Shown: positions 5,459 through 11,099 of the stretch, piece after piece | Layout of the letters: the number at the start of each line of letters is the position of its first letter | How positions within the stretch are numbered: the stretch's first letter is position 1 | Assembly: GCA_040756085.1 (NCBI GenBank) | Contig: JBFMAE010000031.1 | Coordinates: 1-11,099 of the forward strand | Length of the DNA: 11,099 nt | Direction of reading: 5' to 3' | Source of the DNA: JBFMAE01 sp040756085 | GTDB taxonomy: Bacteria > Desulfobacterota > BSN033 > UBA1163 | Notes under the pieces: generated by a model | Databases searched by the model: none | Told to the model about the DNA's origin: nothing | The model's input: the letters and a program-made list of their open reading frames with translations, nothing else | Made by a program: the position numbers and the translations under genes

Positions 5459-6247
5459 ATGGAAAAGAAGGGTAAAATTCTGGTAGTAGACGATGAGCCT
5501 GAATTTCTATTAGCCTTGCAGAGGGCTTTTGAAGCCGAATCTTTGGATGTGACTACTGCCAGGACCAAAGCAGAGGCGGAGGAAAGAATCATAGCGAGAG
5601 AACCCGAAATCGTCATATTAGGCACGCTAACTCCCGGCAGGGAGGCAGGCTCCTTGCACAGATGGATGAAACAAAATGCCATAACTAAAGCCATTCCTAT
5701 TGTAGTGATAGATGCTCCGCTTGAAAAACGCCTTATCAGTGGGTGGAGTTTTGATGAGGGCGCGCAAATGGACGCTGTGGAGTATCTAACCAAGCCAGTT
5801 GAGCCCGCAGCGCTTGTGCCTCTAATCCATAAATTGCTGGGAGTAGTAACTAAACGAATAAAGGTACTTATAGTAGATGACCACACTGTAGTCAGGGATG
5901 GTATTCGTGCTTTGCTCACTCTCCAAAAAGATATCTCAGTAGTAGGGGAGGCTGTGGATGGAAAAGAAGCGGTGGAAAAGGCTCTCCAGCTTTCGCCTGA
6001 TGTCGTATTAATGGACATCGTCATGCCTGTTATGAACGGGTTAGAAGCAACGAAGCACATATGTAAGGAATGCCCTCAGACGAAGGTTTTGATGCTAACC
6101 CAATATGCTGATGAGGAAAACATCGTTATGTCTGAGCAGTTAGGGGCTTATGGATTTATCCCTAAGAGTGCTGCTAGTTCCCAGCTCCTGGATGGGATCA
6201 GAGGAGTAAGCCGAGGAGAACGTTTTAAGCGTCCCCTTACCGTATAA
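5459..6247 (+). CDS. tandem-receiver response regulator, first receiver degenerate, no output domain
   Basis: The 262-residue product has two receiver domains. The first (about 6-128) keeps the acidic pair D11-D12 and K112 in LTKP, but the phospho-acceptor Asp is replaced by Gly55 (VILGTLTP where VILD is expected), so it cannot be phosphorylated normally. The second (about 134-255) is NarL/FixJ-like and complete: D140-D141, D186 in VLMDIVMP, T214 and K236. NarL-type proteins continue into a LuxR-type helix-turn-helix. Here the frame ends shortly after the receiver at RFKRPLTV, and none of the downstream frames I read shows a helix-turn-helix. It may work by protein contact, or it may have lost its output domain, perhaps in the rearrangement that placed the repeat at 6311-6418. 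GAGGAGG stands five bases before the ATG. It precedes the molybdoprotein operon in the same direction and might regulate it, but no kinase is in view. Confidence 0.88.
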   Translation: MEKKGKILVVDDEPEFLLALQRAFEAESLDVTTARTKAEAEERIIAREPEIVILGTLTPGREAGSLHRWMKQNAITKAIPIVVIDAPLEKRLISGWSFDEGAQMDAVEYLTKPVEPAALVPLIHKLLGVVTKRIKVLIVDDHTVVRDGIRALLTLQKDISVVGEAVDGKEAVEKALQLSPDVVLMDIVMPVMNGLEATKHICKECPQTKVLMLTQYADEENIVMSEQLGAYGFIPKSAASSQLLDGIRGVSRGERFKRPLTV

Positions 6248-6310
6248 ACCCAGATGTCGCATTGAAAAGGCAGTTGGGTGTGCTTCCAAACCTTTACCAA
6301 GTGGATTTGC

Positions 6311-6418
6311 TAAGGATTCAAGGATTTGAGGGGTCAAGGGTTCAAGTATTTATTCTCCGAGGTTGTACTCCAAGCCCTTCATCATTCACTTGAATCCTAG
6401 ACCCCTTGAACCCCTTAA
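6311..6418. repeat. imperfect inverted repeat of GGATTCAAG / GGGGTCAAG units
   Basis: The left arm (6311-6346) has GGATTCAAGG, GGGGTCAAGG and GTTCAAGT. The right arm (6388-6418) carries their complements, ACTTGAATCC, GACCCCTTG and AACCCCTTA, in inverted order. About 40 unrelated bases lie between. The arms are built from repeated TCAAGG-type units, typical of a dispersed intergenic element. It sits directly after the response regulator and before the molybdoprotein gene and could fold into a long stem. Confidence 0.6.
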
Positions 6419-6475
6419 TAAGTGCCGTTTTAATGATGGATAAACATTGGTCGTTGGAAAACTTTGCTACAAGTG

Positions 6476-6484
6476 AAAAAGAGG
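6476..6484 (+). promoter_or_regulatory. ribosome binding site supporting a TTG start for the molybdoprotein gene
   Basis: AAAAAGAGG ends eight bases before the TTG at 6493, where the conserved ferredoxin-like domain begins (KPITITLDG). The in-frame ATG codons at 6433 and 6436 have no Shine-Dalgarno match upstream. This favours 6493, though it does not exclude 6433. Confidence 0.5.
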
Positions 6485-6492
6485 ATCTTGAT

Positions 6493-9438
6493 TTGAAGCC
6501 AATAACGATCACCCTTGATGGCCGGGAAGTAAGCGGCCATTCAGGAATGACTATTTTGGATTTGGCATGGGAATCAGGCATAGATATTCCTACGCTCTGC
6601 TACGACCCTCATCTCACTTCAATTGGTGCTTGCCGTATGTGCCTTGTAGAAAATGAACAAACCGGCGCTTTGGTGGCATCGTGTGTCACCCCTATCGCAC
6701 CAGGAATGGTCATCCATACCCATTCCCCTCGAGTGATAGAGCATCGCAAAAATATAGTTAAATTGCTGCTTGCCAGTCATCCTGATTCCTGCCTGGTGTG
6801 TGACAAAGGCAACCGCTGTCAATTACGCCAGCTTGCTTCGGATATGGGCATTGGATTGGTGGAATTCCAGAGGATTCCTCAGATGGCTGCCATAGAGGAA
6901 ATCAATCCATACATTGAAAGAGATCTAAGCAAATGTATCTTGTGTGCTAAGTGTATTCGAGCATGCCAGGAATTGGTCGTTGAAGGAGCTATCGACTATT
7001 TTCAACGAGGATTTTCTAACAAACCAGCAACGCTAAACAATTTACCTCTGGAGGATTCCGAGTGCACCTTTTGTGGAACTTGTGTGGCATTGTGCCCTAC
7101 AGGGGCGTTGACGGAGAAGGAACAGTCATATAGAGGGACAACCAAAACCACGGTCCAAACGACCTGTCCTTTCTGCGGCTGTGGATGCTCTATTTCTTTG
7201 GAAGTTAAGGATAATCAAATAGTGCGAGTTTCACCAGGTAAAGTCGATAAGACCCGACCACGGGAGGATGTGGTAAACCCCGTTAGAAATTCCAGCGGGC
7301 CTTCGCCACGCCAAAGTGGCTCCGGCCACGCAGGCGGGGCATTAAGTCCCGCCGCAGAGCAGCGAAGCAGTATTTCTAACGAGGTAAACCATGGCACGCT
7401 TTGTGTAAGGGGAAGCTATGGCTACGATTTTATCCATAGCCCAGATAGATTAAATAAACCTCTCATCAAAGTGAACCCCGTTAGAAATGACGGGGCCACG
7501 GCCTCGCTTTGCGAAGCGGGGCGGGCTTCAAACACCACCCTTTCTGAAAGATATTTAAATTCTGAATCCGGCTCATCCCCGCTTTTACAAGTGGGGCTTT
7601 CTAACGGGGTGAAGGATAGTTTTACGGAGGTTTCTTGGAACGAAGTGTTAGAAATGGTAGCAAGCGAATTCAAGCGAATAAAGGATGAGCATGGTCCTAA
7701 TAGCCTGGCTATTCTCGGCTCTTCCAAATGCACGAATGAAGAGAACTATCTCCTGCAGAGGTTCGCCAGATGTGTTCTGGGCACTAATCATATTGATAAT
7801 GGCAGTCGTTTGTATAGCTCTTCGACTCGCTTAGGTCTTGGCTCCTCTATCGGCTTCTCCGGTACGACAAATTACCTTAGCAATCTGGAACAGTCGGAGG
7901 TAATCATGGTCGTTGGAGCTGACCCCTCCGCCTCAGCTCCTATCGTTGAATATGTTATAAAACGTGCTGTTAAATATAAAGGCGCTAAGTTGATATTGAT
8001 AGACCCGCGGGAAACGAAACTTTCTTCATTTGCTCACATATGGCTGCAACCCAAAATTGGCACGGATGTGGCTTTGCTAAATAGCTTGGCAAAGGTGATT
8101 ATTGATGAAGGTTTGTTAGATGAGGAATTCGTCACCAGGAGAACGGATAATTTTAAGGCATTTACGAAAGTATTAGAAAGATATTCCCCGGAATATGCCG
8201 AGACTATCACAGGCATTCCCAATCACGAAATTCGCGCCGCCGCTCGATTATACGCTATGGCAGGGGGAGCAGCTATTGTCTATGGCACCGGAATCACCCA
8301 GCATGCAATTGGAACAGATGGCGTCAAGTCTATATCGAATCTGGCGCTGTTGACCGGGAATATCGGCCGGAGGGGAGGTGGCATTTATGCCCTGCAAAGA
8401 GAAAATAATGGACAGGGTGCCTGTGACATGGGAGCATTGCCCAAATTCCTCCCTGGATACCAGGATGTGGCGGATGTCCAAACGAGGAGGAAGTTTGAAG
8501 AACATTGGAAGGTAAGTTTACCAGCTAACCCAGGCCTAACCGCTATGGAGATTATAGAACAGGTGAGAGAGGGAAAGATCAAAGGCTTATATATCATGGG
8601 AGAAAATCCCATTTTAAGCTTCCCCCATGCAAGCCTAGTCGCCAAAGCTTTGGCTTCTCTTGATTTCCTCGTAGTGCAGGAGATATTCCTTACTGAAACA
8701 GCCAGACTGGCGAATGTGATTCTACCTGCGTCAAGCTTTGCTGAGAAGGAGGGGACCTTCACTAATTTTGAGGGAAGGGTAAATAGATTGCGAAAAGCCA
8801 TTGAACCCCCAGGCGAGAGTTTGCCGGACTGGGAAATCATCCTGCGATTGGCTGACAGGATGGGGTCTCCCCTGCCCTTCTCTTCCCTTCAGGAGATTAT
8901 GGATGAGATTGAAAAATTGGTTCCCTTATACGAAAGATATACTGATTCCGAGAGGCTATACCAGGTTGAGTCGGAAACTTGGGAAACAAGACGTCCCTAT
9001 ATGAAACAACTCTTAATGGGATTTGCTCGCTTCTCCCCGGTTGAATATATCCCTCAGACAGAGGAAGGAAAGAAGGATTATCCTTTTACCTTGTTGACCG
9101 GAACCATTCTTTATCACTTTGGCACTGGTGCAAGAAGCTCGAGGTCTTCTCGGTCGAAGAAATTCCTTCCCCAGGCGTTTATGGAAGTTAGCGAATCTGA
9201 TGCCAAAAAGTTAGGAATTAACCATTCCGATAAGGTCAAACTCGTTTCACCTGTAGCTGAATTGACTACCGCAGTTAGAATTACTGACAAACTCCCTGAA
9301 GGAATAGTCTTCATGCCCATCTCATTTCCGGAGAGCCCTGTCAATAGGCTGTTCAATATCCTTTTAGATCCAGAGGCAAAAACGCCCTCACTCAAAGCGT
9401 GTAATGTGAGGATCGAAAGGGTGGAAATTCGTGGATAA
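6493..9438 (+). CDS. NuoG/FdhA-like molybdopterin oxidoreductase with substituted active site and two in-frame repeat insertions
   Basis: This cytoplasmic iron-sulfur molybdoprotein has 981 residues from the TTG start (1001 from an ATG at 6433). Domains in order: a [2Fe-2S] ferredoxin domain (C36, C47, C50, C64); the NuoG-type His-Cys3 cluster (H96, C100, C103, C109); two [4Fe-4S] clusters (C148, C151, C154, C158 and C191, C194, C197, C201); the molybdoenzyme cluster (C225, C228, C232, C304); the bis-MGD catalytic domain; and a C-terminal dinucleotide-binding domain from about 890. This is the plan of NAD-linked formate dehydrogenase alpha subunits. The formate-specific residues are replaced: Tyr441-Ser442 stand where Sec/Cys-His is expected, Arg306 for the Lys, Gln635 for the Arg and Glu637 for the Gln. 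It is therefore probably not a formate dehydrogenase. Residues about 263-299 and 328-373 are encoded by inserted palindromic elements. The gene overlaps nuoE by 8 bases. Confidence 0.9.
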   Translation: MKPITITLDGREVSGHSGMTILDLAWESGIDIPTLCYDPHLTSIGACRMCLVENEQTGALVASCVTPIAPGMVIHTHSPRVIEHRKNIVKLLLASHPDSCLVCDKGNRCQLRQLASDMGIGLVEFQRIPQMAAIEEINPYIERDLSKCILCAKCIRACQELVVEGAIDYFQRGFSNKPATLNNLPLEDSECTFCGTCVALCPTGALTEKEQSYRGTTKTTVQTTCPFCGCGCSISLEVKDNQIVRVSPGKVDKTRPREDVVNPVRNSSGPSPRQSGSGHAGGALSPAAEQRSSISNEVNHGTLCVRGSYGYDFIHSPDRLNKPLIKVNPVRNDGATASLCEAGRASNTTLSERYLNSESGSSPLLQVGLSNGVKDSFTEVSWNEVLEMVASEFKRIKDEHGPNSLAILGSSKCTNEENYLLQRFARCVLGTNHIDNGSRLYSSSTRLGLGSSIGFSGTTNYLSNLEQSEVIMVVGADPSASAPIVEYVIKRAVKYKGAKLILIDPRETKLSSFAHIWLQPKIGTDVALLNSLAKVIIDEGLLDEEFVTRRTDNFKAFTKVLERYSPEYAETITGIPNHEIRAAARLYAMAGGAAIVYGTGITQHAIGTDGVKSISNLALLTGNIGRRGGGIYALQRENNGQGACDMGALPKFLPGYQDVADVQTRRKFEEHWKVSLPANPGLTAMEIIEQVREGKIKGLYIMGENPILSFPHASLVAKALASLDFLVVQEIFLTETARLANVILPASSFAEKEGTFTNFEGRVNRLRKAIEPPGESLPDWEIILRLADRMGSPLPFSSLQEIMDEIEKLVPLYERYTDSERLYQVESETWETRRPYMKQLLMGFARFSPVEYIPQTEEGKKDYPFTLLTGTILYHFGTGARSSRSSRSKKFLPQAFMEVSESDAKKLGINHSDKVKLVSPVAELTTAVRITDKLPEGIVFMPISFPESPVNRLFNILLDPEAKTPSLKACNVRIERVEIRG
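7277..7385. repeat. palindromic repeat element inserted in frame in the molybdoprotein gene, copy 1
   Basis: The ends are ACCCCGTTAGAAAT (7277-7290) and ATTTCTAACGAGGT (7372-7385), inverted with one mismatch. The interior has short stems such as GCCAC/GTGGC. The 8-base word GGTAAACC stands at both borders (7272-7279 and 7383-7390), 111 bases apart. Removing 111 bases gives REDVVNHGTLCVRG, the sequence expected before the fourth cluster cysteine. The element is open and encodes 37 residues beginning NPVRNSSG and ending SNEV. Confidence 0.85.
7475..7610. repeat. palindromic repeat element inserted in frame in the molybdoprotein gene, copy 2
   Basis: The ends are ACCCCGTTAGAAA (7475-7487) and TTTCTAACGGGGT (7598-7610), a perfect 13-base inverted repeat. 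Inside are further stems, for example CGCTT/AAGCG and CCCCGCTT/AAGTGGGG. GTGAA occurs at both borders (7471-7475 and 7609-7613), 138 bases apart. Removing 138 bases restores LIKVKDSFTEVSWNEVL, a normal molybdoenzyme sequence. The 46 added codons start NPVRN and end LSNGVK. Confidence 0.87.
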
Positions 9439-9964
9439 AACGAAAATAACTTCAGACGTAGAATCTGGCTTGGTACGAATCAATGAAATCGTGGCTGAGT
9501 ATAGCCAACAGAAGTGGGCGTTGATCCCACTGGTTCAAAAAATCCAAAACGAATTCGGGTATATCCCTCCCAATTCTATACCAATCATAGCTAAAAATCT
9601 GAGACTCTTCACCAGTCAGGTGCAAGGGGTTATTTCCTTCTATGCTCAGCTCTATACTGAGCCACGGGGGAGGCGTGTGGTCAGGGTATGTCGGGGAACG
9701 GCTTGCCATGTGCGCGGTGGTAAGACGATACTGAAATTAGTGAAACACCATCTGGGTATAGAAGAAGGGCAAACCACTCCTGACCTAGAATACACTTTGG
9801 AGACGGTTGCCTGCATTGGCGTTTGTGCCCTGGCACCCAATATGGTCATTGGCGACAGGGTCTTTGGTCATCTGAATCCCAAGAAGGTGGAACAATTGTT
9901 TAAAACGCCGATCTGTCATTCTGACCCTGAACGAAGTGAAGGGGAAGAATTTCGTGGAAAGTAG
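9431..9964 (+). CDS. nuoE: NuoE-like [2Fe-2S] subunit (24 kDa type) with repeat-derived tail
   Basis: This 177-residue soluble subunit passes electrons between the NuoF-like flavoprotein and the rest of the complex. The thioredoxin-like domain with the [2Fe-2S] ligands is complete: C87 and C92 in CRGTACHVRGG, C128 and C132 in CIGVCALAP. The N-terminal helical part (LVQKIQNEFGYIP, VQGVISFYAQLY) also fits the family. The start is a GTG at 9431, overlapping the molybdoprotein stop by 8 bases, with AGGGTGG upstream. The family's body ends near residue 158 (VEQLFK). Residues 160-177, containing CHSDPERSEGEEF, come from a dispersed repeat, so the tail is probably an accretion. In formate dehydrogenases and hydrogenases of this type NuoE and NuoF form the NAD(P)H-reactive module. 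Confidence 0.93.
   Translation: MDKTKITSDVESGLVRINEIVAEYSQQKWALIPLVQKIQNEFGYIPPNSIPIIAKNLRLFTSQVQGVISFYAQLYTEPRGRRVVRVCRGTACHVRGGKTILKLVKHHLGIEEGQTTPDLEYTLETVACIGVCALAPNMVIGDRVFGHLNPKKVEQLFKTPICHSDPERSEGEEFRGK
9914..9950. repeat. dispersed repeat forming the NuoE C-terminus
   Basis: TGTCATTCTGACCCTGAACG followed by AAGTGAAGGGGAAGAAT encodes CHSDPERSEGEE. I recognise this wording as a common short interspersed repeat that recurs at gene ends and between genes in many bacterial genomes. It lies exactly where the NuoE family homology stops. Its sequence is unrelated to the ACCCCGTTAG element. Only one copy is in the window, so identification rests on recognition, not on comparison here. Confidence 0.55.
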
Positions 9965-9965
9965 T

Positions 9966-11099
9966 ATGCAAAACCATCGTACGGTTTTCGTCTGTCAGGG
10001 AACAGGATGCCTCTCCAGTGCGTCCGGTGCCGTCTATGAGGCACTTAAGGCAGAAGTGGCAAGGCTCGGGCTAAGGGATGTCGAGGTAGATCTCACCGGT
10101 TGTCACGGTTTCTGTGAGCAAGGACCCAATGTAGTCGTTGAACCTGAGGGCATTTTCTATACCCATGCCCAATCTGAAGATGCAGCCGAGATTGTTCATT
10201 CTCACCTTCAAGATGGCAAACCGGTGGAACGACTGTTCAACCATGACCCGATGACGAATAAAGCTATACCATACTATTCGGAGATAAACTTTTATAAAAA
10301 ACAACAGCGCGTCATCCTGCGTAACTGCGGACATATCAATCCGGAAAAAATCGAACATTATATTGCTCAGGGAGGTTATCGGGCATTGAGAAAGGCTCTG
10401 ATAATGACGCCTGAGCAGATCATAGAAGAAGTGAATAGGTCAGGGCTTCGAGGCCGTGGTGGTGCTGGCTTCCCTACGGGCCGAAAGTGGGAGTTCTGCC
10501 GCAAGGCTCAGGGAGATAAGAAATATATTATCTGCAATGCCGATGAAGGTGATCCCGGCGCTTTCATGGATCGCTCCATATTGGAGGCAGATCCTCACTC
10601 TGTTATCGAAGGGCTAACCATTGCGGGATATGCCATAGGTGCCACGGAAGGCTATATCTATGTCCGCACCGAATATCCTTTAGCAGTAAAACGAGTTCTC
10701 ATCGCTTTAGAACAAGCTCGAGAAAGAGGCTTCTTAGGTAAGAAGGTTCTTAGCTCAGGCTTTGATTTTACAATCTATGTCAAAGAAGGCGCTGGGGCTT
10801 TCGTCTGTGGTGAAGAGACCGCTTTAATGGCCTCCATCGAAAGTAGACGGGGCATGCCCCGTCCTCGTCCTCCATTTCCGGCTGAATCAGGTTTGGAGGG
10901 AAAGCCTACTATCGTTAACAATGTTAAGACATTAGCTTCGATCCCTATTATTATTGATCAGGGGGGCGACTGGTTTGCAAGCATTGGCACCGAAAAGAGC
11001 AAAGGAGCTGCCGTCTTTGCCCTTACCGGAAAGATTGCGAACAGTGGATTGGTAGAAGTGCCAATGGGCACTCCTCTTTCTACCATCATTTTTGATATC
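9966..11099 (+). CDS. nuoF: NuoF/HydB-like NADH-binding flavoprotein subunit, partial (runs off window end)
   Basis: This is the FMN- and NAD(P)H-binding subunit of a NADH-dehydrogenase-type module, with 378 codons visible and open to the window edge. Residues 6-100 are a thioredoxin-like [2Fe-2S] domain with C10, C15, C46 and C50 (CQGTGC, TGCHGFC), as in HydB/HoxF-type proteins that carry an added NuoE-like domain. The NuoF core follows: GLRGRGGAGFPTGRKW (160-175) and CNADEGDPGAFMDR (190-203) for FMN, and GAGAFVCGEETAL (275-287) for the nucleotide. The SLBB domain, the [4Fe-4S] domain and any C-terminal ferredoxin would lie beyond 11099. The ATG at 9966 comes one base after the nuoE stop, so the genes are coupled. 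The HydB-like layout is compatible with electron bifurcation, but sequence alone does not prove it. Confidence 0.93.
   Translation, partial: MQNHRTVFVCQGTGCLSSASGAVYEALKAEVARLGLRDVEVDLTGCHGFCEQGPNVVVEPEGIFYTHAQSEDAAEIVHSHLQDGKPVERLFNHDPMTNKAIPYYSEINFYKKQQRVILRNCGHINPEKIEHYIAQGGYRALRKALIMTPEQIIEEVNRSGLRGRGGAGFPTGRKWEFCRKAQGDKKYIICNADEGDPGAFMDRSILEADPHSVIEGLTIAGYAIGATEGYIYVRTEYPLAVKRVLIALEQARERGFLGKKVLSSGFDFTIYVKEGAGAFVCGEETALMASIESRRGMPRPRPPFPAESGLEGKPTIVNNVKTLASIPIIIDQGGDWFASIGTEKSKGAAVFALTGKIANSGLVEVPMGTPLSTIIFDI

Noticed and set aside
5437..6060. A 207-codon open frame on the minus strand
   Set aside because: It is the shadow of the response regulator, very rich in Ser and Thr and without any motif. 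The plus strand there encodes two receiver domains.
7277..7610. The two insertions taken as natural loops or linker domains of the enzyme
   Set aside because: Shared palindromic ends, direct repeats at the borders, lengths of exactly 111 and 138 bases, and clean restoration of conserved sequence on removal point to inserted elements.
7801..7830. Selenocysteine (in-frame TGA) at the active site of the formate-dehydrogenase-like protein
   Set aside because: The codon at the Sec/Cys position is TAT (Tyr), there is no TGA in frame, and no SECIS-like hairpin is needed to explain the sequence.
8385..8840. A 151-codon minus-strand open frame inside the molybdoprotein gene
   Set aside because: It is a shadow frame. 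The plus strand carries conserved bis-MGD enzyme sequence throughout, and the minus-strand translation has no domain.
1..11099. CRISPR arrays, tRNA or rRNA genes, complete insertion sequences
   Set aside because: I saw no regularly spaced repeats, no cloverleaf or rRNA signature and no transposase-like frame on either strand.

Overview
The window looks like an anaerobic bacterium of moderate G+C. It carries molybdenum-cofactor genes, a NuoG/formate-dehydrogenase-like molybdoprotein with NuoE and NuoF partners, GTG/TTG starts, and several families of short dispersed palindromic repeats that sit even inside coding genes. Nothing here fixes the phylum. The repeats resemble those I know from genomes of uncultivated anaerobic lineages, but that is only an impression.

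Left part, all on the minus strand. A molybdenum pair comes first: moaE (84-464) and a ModE-type DNA-binding protein without a molybdate-sensing domain (482-823). The pair is driven by a near-consensus promoter overlapped by inverted repeats (846-880). Next is a four-gene operon read 3437 to 1089: a PadR-family repressor with a Cys/His N-terminal tail, a 62-residue Cys/His/Met-rich protein, an ABC ATPase and an ABC-2 permease. It looks like a self-regulated export module, possibly metal- or thiol-responsive. At 3620-4258 lies a phage remnant: a lone NrdR-like zinc ribbon and two pieces of one terminase large-subunit nuclease domain, now in opposite orientations. A Phd/YefM-VapC toxin-antitoxin pair (4408-5084) follows, with a fully consensus promoter. 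The 374 bases from 5085 to 5458 hold that promoter, one palindromic repeat (5161-5283) and a strong hairpin (5349-5384), and no gene I can support.

Right part, all on the plus strand. A tandem-receiver response regulator (5459-6247) has a dead first receiver and no output domain. After a second repeat type (6311-6418) comes an operon of a NuoG/FdhA-like molybdoprotein (6493-9438), NuoE (9431-9964) and NuoF (9966 to the window end, partial). This arrangement matches soluble NAD(P)-linked, possibly electron-bifurcating formate dehydrogenases. However, the residues that define formate dehydrogenase catalysis (Lys, Sec/Cys, His, Arg, Gln) are all replaced, so the substrate is probably not formate or the centre is no longer catalytic.

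The most striking structural feature is a family of palindromic elements with ends ACCCCGTTAGAAA / TTTCTAACGGGGT. Two copies sit in frame inside the molybdoprotein gene. Removing 111 or 138 bases between short direct repeats restores a canonical protein sequence in both places. A third copy is intergenic and not open in that frame. A different dispersed repeat forms the C-terminal tail of NuoE. The Mo genes on the left would supply and sense the cofactor for molybdoenzymes such as the one on the right, though the two blocks are about 5.7 kb apart and divergently oriented.
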